From Caryophanales bacterium (lineage in GTDB: Bacteria; Bacillota; Bacilli; Bacillales; DSM-4216): a stretch of DNA of 42,889 nucleotides. The stretch spans positions 1 through 42,889 of the forward strand of contig JADBKC010000008.1 in the NCBI GenBank assembly GCA_014896555.1, in the 5' to 3' direction. Below the pieces are notes generated by a model. That model was not told the DNA's origin. It worked only from the letters and a program-made list of their open reading frames with translations, and ran no database searches. Of this stretch, positions 35,156-42,889 are shown piece after piece (the stretch's first letter is position 1; each line of letters starts with the position of its first letter). The translations under genes and the position numbers were made by a program.

Positions 35156-35256
35156 TATTTCTTTCCTCCCGTTTAATCTCCTTTTTCTTAATATCGTCTT
35201 CCATTGCCAGTCATGAAGTTTTTTGATGTCAAAACGAATTTCCTGCCCATTTGAAC

Positions 35257-35952
35257 CTATCCTCTTGCCAATGTCAAGGCGAGCACAGTTTGTGCACCAT
35301 AGTTTTTTAGCACTTTGGCCGCATGTCTTAAAGTAGAGCCGGTCGTATAAATATCGTCCACCAGTAAAATCGTCTCGCCGGCAAGTGATACAGGGCGTAT
35401 CATATAAAATACTTCCGGCAAATGAATTCTTTCAGTCCGTGACTTTTTCGATTGTTTTTCCGTATGGATGCGTCCTAACAGCTCTTCTGCAGCAAATCCC
35501 GCTTCCTCAATAAGTGCCTTTGCTTGGTTAAACCCCCGCTCCTTTAGACGTTCCTCGCTCAAAGGAATGGGGACAATCCTGTCAGGAGCCATCAATTGGA
35601 TCTCTGCTCGTATTTCAGAAGCAAAGCAGTGCACTAAATGATAATCACCCCGATATTTAAAACGAGCCAACCACTCTTTCATACCTTTATTATAATAAAA
35701 CAGCGATACATTTTTTGTTAAAACATTCCGCCAGTTTTCATCTTTCTCCCAGCGAACGCAATCCAAGCAGCAAAGCCTTTCAGAAGGACATTCTGAAAGC
35801 GGCCGCCCGCAAACGGAGCAGCGACCCCCACCACTTATTCGCTGAAATTGTTCTTGGCAATCCGAGCAAAGCGTGGGTTCTTCTTTTAATCGGAACACCG
35901 TCAGCCAAGAATGTCGAGAGAATTGCTCTTTCCCGCAATATAGACAATTCAA
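35257..35952 (-). CDS. comFC: competence protein ComFC (phosphoribosyltransferase-like)
   Basis: A 231-residue protein with an N-terminal zinc-binding part (CLYCGKEQ, CSDC, CSVCGRPL) and a phosphoribosyltransferase domain with its PRPP motif ILLVDDIYTTGSTLRHAA. ComFC (ComF/GntX family) is needed for DNA uptake and interacts with ComFA. It overlaps comFA by 4 nt. The comFB gene found between comFA and comFC in B. subtilis is absent. Confidence 0.94.
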   Translation of the reverse strand: MNCLYCGKEQFSRHSWLTVFRLKEEPTLCSDCQEQFQRISGGGRCSVCGRPLSECPSERLCCLDCVRWEKDENWRNVLTKNVSLFYYNKGMKEWLARFKYRGDYHLVHCFASEIRAEIQLMAPDRIVPIPLSEERLKERGFNQAKALIEEAGFAAEELLGRIHTEKQSKKSRTERIHLPEVFYMIRPVSLAGETILLVDDIYTTGSTLRHAAKVLKNYGAQTVLALTLARG

Positions 35953-37328
35953 TCAATCAACCCCTTTTTCTTTGCATCCCGGTTCATCCGTTCGATATGG
36001 CGAATAGCTTTGATGATTTCTCTCGTAAGTCCGTAATGAAAAAACATGATTTCTCCATCGGGATAATCAGCGCTTCTTCCCACCCGGCCGGATATTTGTA
36101 CAAGTGCGCTTTCGTCAAAAATAGACTCCTCTGCTCCCACTACTGCTACATCAAGATTTGGAAATGTAACCCCTCGTTCTAAAATAGTCGTTGTCAACAT
36201 AACTGGAATTTCTTTTCGGCGCATACCTTCTACCTTTTCGATGCGCGCGGGGTCTTCAGCGTGGACGGCTTCAATTCGAGAATGAAGCGTTTGAAACAAA
36301 GGGAGGGCGCTGTTTATCATACGAACGCTAGGAAAGAAAAGAAGAGCTTGCTTATTTCTTGCCAAACGGTTTTGTGTCCAGTCTTTCAGTTCTTTTGGAA
36401 TACGGCCTTTTTCAAACGATTTTTTCCAATTCCCTATCCAGCGTACTTTTGGAACGGGGAGAGGATGGCGGTGATAACGGGCGGGTATAGAGACAAATTT
36501 TCTTTTTCCTTGCCGGCATTGCTGCTGCCATGTTTCATTGGGGGTGGCCGTTAAATAGATCATGGCCGAGGAAGGGTTGCGCGATTTTTCCACCGCATAT
36601 TGCAACGTGGGATCATAGGAATAAGGGAAGGCGTCGACTTCATCTACGATTACAACGTCAAACGCTTCTTTGTATCGATACAATTGATGAGTTGTGGATA
36701 TAACAAAAGAGCCGTATTCATTTCGCTGCGGACTTCCTCCGTACAACGCTGTAATAGGAATCAATGGAAAAACTTTTTGCAGCCTTGTGGCTAGTTCTAA
36801 AACAACATCTGTCCTCGGAGCAGCAATACAGACGCGCTCTCCTTTTTGAAGGGCAGCATTTATCCCGTAAAAAAGAATCTCTGTTTTCCCAGCTCCGCAA
36901 ACAGCCCAAACCAATAAGTCTTCTTTCTTTTCTACCGCATTTTGAACGGCACAAGCTGCCGTTTCTTGTCCTTCGGATAAGCGGCCGTCCCACTGAAGCC
37001 ACTCTTGACTAGTGATGGAATCGGGAGGCGGCCCTTTCCACGAAACTAAAGGAGTGCATTCGGATACACGCCCCATCACTACACAATGGCGGCAATAAAC
37101 GCAAAACTTTTGACAATGGGCACAAGGAAAAGAGGCAAACATCTTGGGATCGCGATTTCCGCAGCGGGCGCAAACGTAAATTCGGCCCTCTTTGCGAATC
37201 CCGTCTTCCAATTGCAAATAACCGTTGTTTAGATGGTGTTGAATCAAATCTTGAGGAAATGAAAGTTCTGAAAGAAGCAAATGGCGGCCGGACAAAAAAA
37301 ATTGGACAGAAGGAGAAAAACGGTTCAT
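35949..37328 (-). CDS. comFA: competence DNA helicase/translocase ComFA
   Basis: A 459-residue DEAD-box-like ATPase that helps drive single-stranded DNA through ComEC. It has a four-cysteine zinc finger (CARCGNRDP..CAHC..CVYC), Walker A AVCGAGKTE, Walker B VIVDEVDAFPY, motif III YLTATP and motif VI QISGRVGRSADYPDG. AAAN5TTTT-type DNA (37423-37435) upstream may be a ComK box, and a palindrome surrounds the presumed promoter region. Confidence 0.95.
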   Translation of the reverse strand: MNRFSPSVQFFLSGRHLLLSELSFPQDLIQHHLNNGYLQLEDGIRKEGRIYVCARCGNRDPKMFASFPCAHCQKFCVYCRHCVVMGRVSECTPLVSWKGPPPDSITSQEWLQWDGRLSEGQETAACAVQNAVEKKEDLLVWAVCGAGKTEILFYGINAALQKGERVCIAAPRTDVVLELATRLQKVFPLIPITALYGGSPQRNEYGSFVISTTHQLYRYKEAFDVVIVDEVDAFPYSYDPTLQYAVEKSRNPSSAMIYLTATPNETWQQQCRQGKRKFVSIPARYHRHPLPVPKVRWIGNWKKSFEKGRIPKELKDWTQNRLARNKQALLFFPSVRMINSALPLFQTLHSRIEAVHAEDPARIEKVEGMRRKEIPVMLTTTILERGVTFPNLDVAVVGAEESIFDESALVQISGRVGRSADYPDGEIMFFHYGLTREIIKAIRHIERMNRDAKKKGLID

Positions 37329-37374
37329 ATTTCACCCCTATTTCAAAATGAAGAAGAAGATCGTTGAACGGCTT

Positions 37375-37405
37375 AAGGAGGCTGATATAATATAGCAGCC
37401 TCCTT
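37375..37405. repeat. palindrome upstream of comFA
   Basis: AAGGAGGCTG and CAGCCTCCTT form a 10-bp perfect inverted repeat around ATATAATATAG. There is no T run, so it is probably not a terminator. The TATAAT-like loop suggests an operator overlapping a promoter, or the 3' end of the degV transcript. Confidence 0.5.
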
Positions 37406-37422
37406 CCGTGTTGGCTGAATAG

Positions 37423-37435
37423 AAAATGGTTTTTT
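37423..37435. promoter_or_regulatory. possible ComK half-site
   Basis: AAAA-N5-TTTT, the ComK AT-box pattern, about 95 nt before comFA. ComK sites normally need two such boxes; I found only one clear copy. Confidence 0.3.
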
Positions 37436-37438
37436 TAC

Positions 37439-38287
37439 CTAGAATAGCTTTTTCGCCCAAGTCATTCCTAAAGCTCCCTCGCCAAGATGGGTGCCAATTA
37501 CAGGGCCGAAATAACTAATCTGGAATTGTGTTTCTGGATATTGATTCTTTAACTCTTCCATCCAGGCGGAAGCCTCCTGTTCGCGATTGGCATGGATAAT
37601 GGCCGCTTGGAGGGGAATTCCTTTCTGATAGTCTTCTGAAAATAATTGTTCGATCCGTTTTAACGCTCTTTTTTTGGTACGGATTTTTTCAAAAGGGACA
37701 ATGACTTTGTTCTCAAAGCGGAGAAGAGGTTTTACTTGCAGCAAATTCCCCACAAACGCTTGAGCTCCTGTCAGTCTCCCTCCTCTTTTTAAATGGGCAA
37801 GGTCGTCCACCATAAAATAAGCGCGGAGAGTTGCTTTCAATTCATCCAGCTTCTTCAATATATTTTGAGGCTCTATTCCTTCCCTTGCCATCCGACTTGC
37901 AGCCAGTACATAAAATCCTTGAGCGGCACAACTGATTTCAGAGTCATAAGAAAACACTTCAAGTCCATCGACCATTTTCGCTGCCGCAACAGAAGTTTGA
38001 TAAGTACCGCTGATCCCGCTGGAAAGAAGAATGCAAACAGCAGCATCATATTCTTTTGCTAAATCTTCAAATAGCTCTACAAACTGACCGATGGAAGGCT
38101 GGGAAGTCGTGGGAAGCTTCTGTTCGTTCTGGACTTTTTCATAAAACTGTTCCGCCGTAATATCCACTTCTTCTCTAAACGACTCTCCGCCGATCACCAC
38201 ATTTAATGGAATCATATAAATGTTCCATTCTTTTCGCAGCGTTTCTGGAATATAAGATGTACTATCTGTTATAATCGCAATTTTCAC
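37439..38287 (-). CDS. degV: DegV-family fatty-acid-binding protein
   Basis: A 282-residue DegV/FakB-type protein that binds a fatty acid in a deep pocket and can present it to a fatty-acid kinase. It starts (as V/M) KIAIITDSTSYIP. The family motifs TTSQPSIGQF, LLSSGISGTYQT and GGRLTGAQAFVGNLL are present. The frame extends 27 codons upstream, but GGAGGTG lies 6 nt before the GTG at 38285-38287, which fits the family start. In B. subtilis degS-degU lie next to degV; they are not here. Confidence 0.92.
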   Translation of the reverse strand: MKIAIITDSTSYIPETLRKEWNIYMIPLNVVIGGESFREEVDITAEQFYEKVQNEQKLPTTSQPSIGQFVELFEDLAKEYDAAVCILLSSGISGTYQTSVAAAKMVDGLEVFSYDSEISCAAQGFYVLAASRMAREGIEPQNILKKLDELKATLRAYFMVDDLAHLKRGGRLTGAQAFVGNLLQVKPLLRFENKVIVPFEKIRTKKRALKRIEQLFSEDYQKGIPLQAAIIHANREQEASAWMEELKNQYPETQFQISYFGPVIGTHLGEGALGMTWAKKLF

Positions 38288-38353
38288 TTGAACACCTCCT
38301 ATACATTTGTTTGTTGACGGGACGAACTTCATCATATGAAATATTTTCTTTTG

Positions 38354-38386
38354 ATGGTCCTTGAACAAATATATGTTTAAGGACCA
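38354..38386. repeat. 13-bp hairpin/palindrome in the degV upstream region
   Basis: ATGGTCCTTGAAC and GTTTAAGGACCAT (one G-T pair) around AAATATAT. No U tract follows on either strand. Its place, 70-100 nt before the degV start, suggests an operator or an mRNA leader hairpin. Confidence 0.45.
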
Positions 38387-38524
38387 TAGAACCCGACTGT
38401 CGTTTTTTCAGTTGAGAAGTCGCGAACGACTTGCATATTATTGCCCATTTTCTCTATCATTGTTAAATGTGGTTTTTATTTTATCAGAAAACAAATATTT
38501 TTCATCTTTTTTCTGCAGCATAAA

Positions 38525-38538
38525 TGAAAACGTTTTAT
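38525..38538 (+). promoter_or_regulatory. cre-like site upstream of the tre promoter
   Basis: TGAAAACGTTTTAT matches the CcpA cre consensus (TGWAANCGNTNWCA) in 12 of 14 positions and ends 7 nt before the -35 box. Confidence 0.5.
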
Positions 38539-38545
38539 AATTTTC

Positions 38546-38574
38546 TTGACATCTTGTATATACATGAATACAAT
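38546..38574 (+). promoter_or_regulatory. SigA promoter of treP-treA
   Basis: TTGACA (38546-38551), 17 nt, TACAAT (38569-38574). The -35 and spacing are ideal. A TreR-like operator fills the spacer. Confidence 0.88.
38554..38565 (+). promoter_or_regulatory. TreR operator, proximal copy
   Basis: TTGTATATACAT, one base off the perfect palindrome, between -35 and -10, so repressor binding would block RNA polymerase. Confidence 0.75.
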
Positions 38575-38585
38575 AAAAGTAATTC

Positions 38586-38597
38586 TTGTATATACAA
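38586..38597 (+). promoter_or_regulatory. TreR operator, second copy
   Basis: TTGTATATACAA, a perfect palindrome identical to the known Bacillus TreR core, just downstream of the transcription start and 32 bp (three helical turns) from the first copy. Confidence 0.82.
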
Positions 38598-38680
38598 ATT
38601 TAACTTCGTTTTCACATGGTGATGCAGCGTTTTCATAATATTTTAAGTTTTCTATCTTAAACTATTATTTTGGCTACCAT

Positions 38681-38694
38681 TGAAAACGGTTACG
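38681..38694 (+). promoter_or_regulatory. cre-like site at the treP ribosome binding site
   Basis: TGAAAACGGTTACG matches the cre consensus at 13 of 14 positions and lies immediately before GGAGGGG of treP; bound CcpA could act as a roadblock. Confidence 0.55.
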
Positions 38695-38706
38695 GAGGGG
38701 AAAGAA

Positions 38707-40125
38707 ATGAGTGAATATCGTGATTCTGTCCGACAAATCATTGAAGCGCTCGGCGGCAAAGAAAATGTCAACACTGCGACTCACTGCGTTACTCGTCTTC
38801 GTCTCGTTTTAAATGATGAAGAGAAAGTCGACAAACAGAAGTTAGAAAACATTGATCTTGTAAAAGGATCATTTTCTGCAAATGGACAGTTTCAAGTGGT
38901 CATTGGTCAAGGAATTGTGGATAAAGTATATGATGTATTCGTTCAAGAAACCGGCATCGGGACTACCTCGAAAGAAGAGGTGAAAAATGCGGCAGCCCAA
39001 AAAATGAATCCGCTTCAACGTGCGATTAAAGTATTGGCGGATATTTTTATACCGATCCTTCCAGCGATCGTTACAGCCGGTCTCTTGATGGGGATCAATA
39101 ATATTTTAACAGGACAAGATATTTTTTACAAAGAGAAATCCTTTATAGAGGTTCACCAAAATTGGGCCGATATTGCTAGCATGATTAACTTGATTGCCAA
39201 TACGGCATTTACATTCTTGCCAGCATTAATTGGTTGGTCAGCTGTAAAGCGGTTTGGAGGCAGCCCTTTGCTTGGGATCGTACTGGGCTTAATGCTTGTT
39301 CACCCAGATTTGCTGAATGCTTGGGGCTATGCTGAAGCGAAAGCAAAAGGCGCCATCAAGTATTGGGATTTATTCGGATTGAAAGTTCAGCAAGTCGGTT
39401 ATCAAGGACAAGTATTGCCGATTTTGTTTGCTTCCTATTTGCTGGCAAAAATCGAAGTATTTTTGAACAAACGTGTTCATGACTCCATAAAGTTGCTAGT
39501 TGTAGCACCAGTCGCATTGCTCATTACCGGATTCGCCTCGTTTATTATCATTGGTCCAGCCACTTTCTGGCTTGGTAATGAAATTACGTCAGGGATTGTA
39601 TGGATCTTTGACCACTTTGCATGGCTTGGTGGACTGATTTACGGAGGATTATATGCAGTCCTTGTCATTACGGGAATGCATCACACCTTCTTGGCCGTCG
39701 ACTTGCAGCTGATCGGAACGACTGGAGGAACTTTCTTATGGCCAATCCTCGCTCTTTCTAATATCTCTCAAGGATCAGCAGCATTGGCGATGATGTTTTT
39801 GGCTAAGAAAAACCAAAAATTGCGCGGCCTTTCAGGAACCGCAAGCCTATCCGCTTATTTAGGAATTACGGAACCAGCGATGTTTGGTGTCAACTTGCGG
39901 TATCGCTACCCATTTATTAGCGCTCTGATTGGATCGGCCATTGCGGGCATGATTCTCTCCATTGGCAAAGTGAATGCTTTTTCCATCGGAGTTGGAGGTT
40001 TACCGGGATTTTTGTCCATTAAACATCCATTCTGGGGAACATTTTTCCTTGGAATGGGGATCGTGCTCGTAGTTCCATTTATTCTCACGATCATTTTTAG
40101 CAAATTTTCAAAAGAAGAAATTTAA
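38707..40125 (+). CDS. treP: PTS trehalose transporter subunit IIBC
   Basis: A 472-residue enzyme II that imports trehalose and phosphorylates it to trehalose-6-phosphate. The IIB domain (about 1-90) has the phosphorylated cysteine in TATHCVTRLRLVL. The IIC domain (from about 105) has about ten helices with the conserved GMHHTF and GITEPAMFG motifs. GGAGGGG lies 6 nt before the ATG at 38707; an upstream in-frame ATG at 38680 lacks a site. No IIA domain is encoded, as in B. subtilis, where a glucose-type IIA serves. Confidence 0.95.
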   Translation: MSEYRDSVRQIIEALGGKENVNTATHCVTRLRLVLNDEEKVDKQKLENIDLVKGSFSANGQFQVVIGQGIVDKVYDVFVQETGIGTTSKEEVKNAAAQKMNPLQRAIKVLADIFIPILPAIVTAGLLMGINNILTGQDIFYKEKSFIEVHQNWADIASMINLIANTAFTFLPALIGWSAVKRFGGSPLLGIVLGLMLVHPDLLNAWGYAEAKAKGAIKYWDLFGLKVQQVGYQGQVLPILFASYLLAKIEVFLNKRVHDSIKLLVVAPVALLITGFASFIIIGPATFWLGNEITSGIVWIFDHFAWLGGLIYGGLYAVLVITGMHHTFLAVDLQLIGTTGGTFLWPILALSNISQGSAALAMMFLAKKNQKLRGLSGTASLSAYLGITEPAMFGVNLRYRYPFISALIGSAIAGMILSIGKVNAFSIGVGGLPGFLSIKHPFWGTFFLGMGIVLVVPFILTIIFSKFSKEEI

Positions 40126-40135
40126 TGGAAACATT

Positions 40136-40170
40136 AGGGGTCAATCGCTTAGCCTTGACCCCTCTCTGTT
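40136..40170 (+). terminator. terminator-like hairpin between treP and treA
   Basis: AGGGGTCAA (40136-40144) and TTGACCCCT (40155-40163) form a 9-bp perfect stem followed by CTCTGTTTT, 10 nt after the treP stop. It would reduce transcription of treA relative to treP. Confidence 0.7.
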
Positions 40171-40252
40171 TTGAACCACTTGAAAAAGAATTGTTAGTCA
40201 AATGGAATAGGAGTACTTTTTTCACATTGATTCCCTGTTCTACTACACCAAG

Positions 40253-40335
40253 AAAGGAGGAAGCACAGGAAGCGGTTTTGCTAAACGTTAGCTGTTCCCC
40301 TCTTATTTGAGGCGGGGTTTTCCTGTGCAGCGAAA
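40253..40335 (+). promoter_or_regulatory. structured treA leader: Shine-Dalgarno separated from the start codon by a folded RNA
   Basis: The only strong ribosome binding site before treA, AAAGGAGG, lies at 40253-40260, 75 nt from the ATG at 40336. Between them GCACAGGAA (40263-40271) and TTCCTGTGC (40320-40328) form a perfect 9-bp closing stem. Inside it are two perfect hairpins: GCTAA-acg-TTAGC (40280-40292) and CCTC-ttattt-GAGG (40299-40312). Folded as a three-way junction, the RNA brings the Shine-Dalgarno to about 9 unpaired nt from the start codon. No in-frame start exists nearer to it. CCCC..GGGGTTTT inside could alternatively act as a weak terminator. Confidence 0.6.
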
Positions 40336-42006
40336 ATGAAGCAGCCATGGTGGAAAAAAGCTGTAGTATATCAAATTTATCCCAAAAGCTTCTATGATGC
40401 TTCCGGCGACGGAATTGGCGATATTAAAGGAATCACAGCCAAACTTGACTATTTAAAAACACTAGGCATTGACTGTATTTGGATTACTCCTATTTATCAA
40501 TCGCCTCAAAGGGATAATGGTTATGACATAAGCGATTATTATTCCATCGATGAAACATACGGAACGATGGATGACTTTAACGAGCTTTTAAAAGAAGCCC
40601 ATAAACGGGAAATCAAAGTGATCATGGATATAGTTGTAAACCATACTTCCACAAAACATTCATGGTTTATCGAATCGCGGAAATCGAAAGAAAGTCCGTA
40701 CCGCGATTTTTATATTTGGAAAGATGGCAAAGAAAACGGCGAGCCCCCAACCAATTGGGAGTCAAAATTCGGGGGATCGGCTTGGCAATATGACGATGAG
40801 ACTGGCCAATATTATTTGCACCTATTTGACGTGACACAAGCGGACTTAAATTGGGAAAACGAAACATTGCGAAAAAAACTATACAATATGATGCATTTTT
40901 GGCTTCAAAAAGGAGTCGATGGCTTCCGTCTCGATGTGATAAACTTGATTTCCAAAGACCAGCACTTTCCGGACGATCCAACAGGGGACGGGCGAAAATT
41001 TTATACCGACGGCCCCCGCATTCATGAATATTTGCAAGAAATGAACCGTGAAGTGTTTTCCCAATACGACATCATGACGGTCGGGGAAATGTCCTCCACT
41101 ACGATAGAGAACTGTATTCTTTACACACATCCAGACCGCCGGGAATTAAATATGACGTTCCATTTTCATCATTTGAAAGTGGATTATCCAAACGGCGAAA
41201 AATGGGCAAAAGCAGAGTTTGATTTTCAACAATTAAAAACGATTCTGTCTACCTGGCAAACGAAAATGCAGGAAGGCGGAGGATGGAATGCTCTCTTTTG
41301 GTGCAATCACGACCAGCCTAGAATTGTCTCCCGCTATGGAGACGACGGCCGCTATCGAGTGGAATCGGCCAAAATGCTTGCCACCACGATCCATATGATG
41401 CAAGGGACTCCTTATATTTATCAAGGAGAAGAAATTGGAATGACCAATCCTTATTTCAAATCGATTGAAGAATATCGGGATGTGGAATCTCTGAATATGC
41501 ACAAAATTTTGCTTGAGCAAGGAAAAAGCGAAGCCGAGGTAATGGAAATTCTCATGCAAAAATCACGCGATAACTCGCGGACACCTGTTCAATGGAACGA
41601 TCAGGAAAATGCCGGTTTTACAACTGGGACTCCTTGGATTGGACTAGCTAAAAATTATAAGGAAATTAATGTAGAAAAAGCGCTTGAAGATCCCGATTCT
41701 ATTTTCTATCACTACCAAAAATTAATTAAGCTGCGAAAACAATATGATATCGTGACAGAAGGAGATTACCAGCTGATCTTAAAAGATGACCCTCAAATTT
41801 TTGCTTATCTTCGCACAGGACAAGGTGGAGAAAAGCTGCTCGTGGTAAACAACTTTTTTTCCAAGGAAACGATATTTGAAAAACCGGAATTTCTAGAGGC
41901 AGATTCTGGTGAAGTACTGCTTTCTAATTATATAGACACACCAGAGCATTTCCGCCGACTCGTGCTGCGCCCGTTCGAGTCTGTTGTATATTATATTGGT
42001 GGCTAG
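40336..42006 (+). CDS. treA: phospho-alpha-(1,1)-glucosidase TreA (trehalose-6-phosphate hydrolase)
   Basis: A 556-residue GH13 enzyme splitting trehalose-6-phosphate into glucose and glucose-6-phosphate. The catalytic residues are Asp in GFRLDVIN, Glu in VGEMSS and the transition-state Asp in NHDQPR. The start MKQPWWKKAVVYQIYPKSF matches the family, so the ATG at 40336 is right although no Shine-Dalgarno is adjacent. An oligo-1,6-glucosidase is the closest alternative family member; the treP neighbour decides. No treR follows, unlike in B. subtilis. Confidence 0.94.
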   Translation: MKQPWWKKAVVYQIYPKSFYDASGDGIGDIKGITAKLDYLKTLGIDCIWITPIYQSPQRDNGYDISDYYSIDETYGTMDDFNELLKEAHKREIKVIMDIVVNHTSTKHSWFIESRKSKESPYRDFYIWKDGKENGEPPTNWESKFGGSAWQYDDETGQYYLHLFDVTQADLNWENETLRKKLYNMMHFWLQKGVDGFRLDVINLISKDQHFPDDPTGDGRKFYTDGPRIHEYLQEMNREVFSQYDIMTVGEMSSTTIENCILYTHPDRRELNMTFHFHHLKVDYPNGEKWAKAEFDFQQLKTILSTWQTKMQEGGGWNALFWCNHDQPRIVSRYGDDGRYRVESAKMLATTIHMMQGTPYIYQGEEIGMTNPYFKSIEEYRDVESLNMHKILLEQGKSEAEVMEILMQKSRDNSRTPVQWNDQENAGFTTGTPWIGLAKNYKEINVEKALEDPDSIFYHYQKLIKLRKQYDIVTEGDYQLILKDDPQIFAYLRTGQGGEKLLVVNNFFSKETIFEKPEFLEADSGEVLLSNYIDTPEHFRRLVLRPFESVVYYIGG

Positions 42007-42017
42007 ATCCACTGCTG

Positions 42018-42043
42018 CCCGGATATCTCCGGAAGATTTTTGT
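42018..42043 (+). terminator. weak terminator after treA
   Basis: CCGGA-TATC-TCCGG (42019-42032) followed by AAGATTTTTG, 12 nt after the treA stop. Confidence 0.45.
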
Positions 42044-42176
42044 TTCACTAAATATGCTCTAAATGCTGCCAGATAGCCGCTATTTTCTCCCCGTAAAACA
42101 GAAAACTATCTAGATTGGCAAATAATAAAAGAGAGTTAAAATCTTTTGATAGTAAAAGGAGAAAAACTGGATCAGA

Positions 42177-42217
42177 AAAAACAGACTGGGGGATCCGAAT
42201 CCCCAGTCTGTTTTTAG
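42177..42217. terminator. bidirectional terminator between treA and luxS
   Basis: AAAAAACAGACTGGGG and CCCCAGTCTGTTTTT form a long perfect stem around GATCCGAAT; it serves converging transcripts. Confidence 0.9.
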
Positions 42218-42472
42218 GTTCATGCTTGCGATAAAGAGTCCCGTAAACCCTCAACAACAAAAATTGAGCCATTTTTTAAAGATATTCTCGATTTTCTCCA
42301 TCGAACTCAAGTGATTTCAATCCGAGAATTATAAACCCGTTATCTTGAAAGCTAAGGACTGCGCCTGTTGAATTTGAAGAATGAGATGGGAGACTTCCAT
42401 ATTTTGACTCATTCATAACGACATTGCTATGACCACTACAATATTTTTTATCTTCGTATCGCGGACGTTGCT
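42218..42472. other. intergenic stretch after luxS
   Basis: A minus-strand frame (42276-42497) overlaps the luxS end but has no ribosome binding site or recognisable domain. Nothing else is seen. Confidence 0.35.
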
Positions 42473-42889
42473 CTATTTTGCAAAAACTTCCGTCCATTCG
42501 TCGCGTTTAGCCAGCATCTTTTCCGCAATCTTTTTCGCCCCTTCTAAGCTATGGCTTGCCGCCCAGCCGCATTGAACTTCATTGCAAGCCGGAACTTCAT
42601 CCGCTTTTAACACGTCTTGAAGCGTTTTTTCTAAGATCGTCAAAATGTCATTATAATCTTCATGGTTAATAACCGATAAATAAAAGCCTGTTTGGCATCC
42701 CATAGGGCTGATATCCACAATTTTATCTGAATAATTTCGGCTAAACTCCGCCATCATATGCTCCAAGGAATGCAAAGCCGGCATTTCCATATGTTCTTTG
42801 TTTGGTTGGCAAAAACGGATATCGTATTTATAAATCTTATCTCCGTTTATACCTGTTTTGACACCTGCTAACCGTACATACGGAGCTTT
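42473..42889 (-). CDS. luxS: S-ribosylhomocysteine lyase LuxS, 5' end outside the window
   Basis: The last 138 residues of LuxS; about the first 15 lie beyond the window. The visible part starts [13 protein letters not shown]. The metal ligands are present in HSLEHM (HxxEH) and in CNEVQCGWA, and the catalytic cysteine in MGCQTGFY. LuxS converts S-ribosylhomocysteine to homocysteine and the AI-2 precursor in the activated methyl cycle. It is complete at its C-terminus. Confidence 0.96.
   Translation of the reverse strand, partial: KAPYVRLAGVKTGINGDKIYKYDIRFCQPNKEHMEMPALHSLEHMMAEFSRNYSDKIVDISPMGCQTGFYLSVINHEDYNDILTILEKTLQDVLKADEVPACNEVQCGWAASHSLEGAKKIAEKMLAKRDEWTEVFAK

Noticed and set aside
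40125-40310. 61-codon ORF overlapping the treP stop codon (TAATG)
   Set aside because: It runs through the terminator-like hairpin and into the treA leader structure, has no recognisable composition or domain and no own ribosome binding site. I treat it as chance, though a leader peptide cannot be fully excluded.
42048-42497. Two minus-strand ORFs (42048-42272 and 42276-42497) after luxS
   Set aside because: One spans the bidirectional terminator, the other overlaps the luxS end; neither has a ribosome binding site or recognisable motifs.
1-42889. Defence system, prophage or conjugative element
   Set aside because: Apart from one IS110 element and one MITE-like repeat, all recognisable genes are ordinary Bacillaceae chromosomal genes; no phage, toxin-antitoxin or defence motifs were seen.

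Overview
The window (about 40% GC by eye) is a chromosomal segment of a spore-forming, flagellated Firmicute of the family Bacillaceae. Its backbone is the block known from Bacillus and Geobacillus: minJ-ctpB / M23 peptidase-ftsX-ftsE-cccB / prfB-secA-hpf / fliT-fliS-fliD-flaG / csrA-fliW-yviE-flgL-flgK-flgN-flgM-yvyF-comFC-comFA / degV. Almost all of it runs on the minus strand. Sporulation-type small proteins, SigD- and SigK-like promoters, a SAM riboswitch, a ydaO-type c-di-AMP riboswitch and the +1 frameshift of prfB all fit this assignment. The species cannot be fixed from the sequence alone.

Region by region. 1-1800: the start of a MinJ-like gene and the S41 protease ctpB. 1950-13300: an apparent insertion into the conserved order, holding a homoserine dehydrogenase under a SAM-I riboswitch, a gene-poor decayed stretch, a YjcZ-like spore peptide and a potassium-uptake operon (small ORF-kdpF-kdpA-kdpB-kdpC-short kdpD) behind a c-di-AMP riboswitch. 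An IS110-family element sits between kdpB and kdpC. 13400-16960: an EnvC-like M23 peptidase, FtsX, FtsE and cytochrome c-551; the peptidase is the likely partner of FtsEX. 17180-18300: a broken response-regulator gene and AT-rich DNA. 18500-23200: prfB, secA, a long hairpin and hpf. 23370-23770: a MITE-like repeat. 23770-27320: flagellar cap, chaperone and FlaG genes.

27360-29700 is the most unusual neighbourhood. Flagellin (hag) normally lies between csrA and flaG. Here that place is taken by two plus-strand genes for aromatic/glycine-rich repeat proteins, one with a good SigK-like promoter, on either side of an ADP-ribosylglycohydrolase gene. 29700-37330: csrA, fliW, the flagellar hook-junction genes and flgM with a near-consensus SigD promoter, then the competence genes comFC and comFA. 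37440-42010: degV, then a plus-strand trehalose operon (treP, treA) with a SigA promoter, two TreR-like operators and cre sites. The leader of treA is odd: its only strong Shine-Dalgarno lies 75 nt upstream of the start codon, and a foldable three-way-junction RNA fills the space between. The window ends inside luxS.

The genes tie into known circuits: c-di-AMP control of potassium uptake, CsrA-FliW and FlgM-SigD control of motility, FtsEX control of wall hydrolysis, and TreR/CcpA control of trehalose use. Function calls come from reading translations and motifs; no database search was possible.
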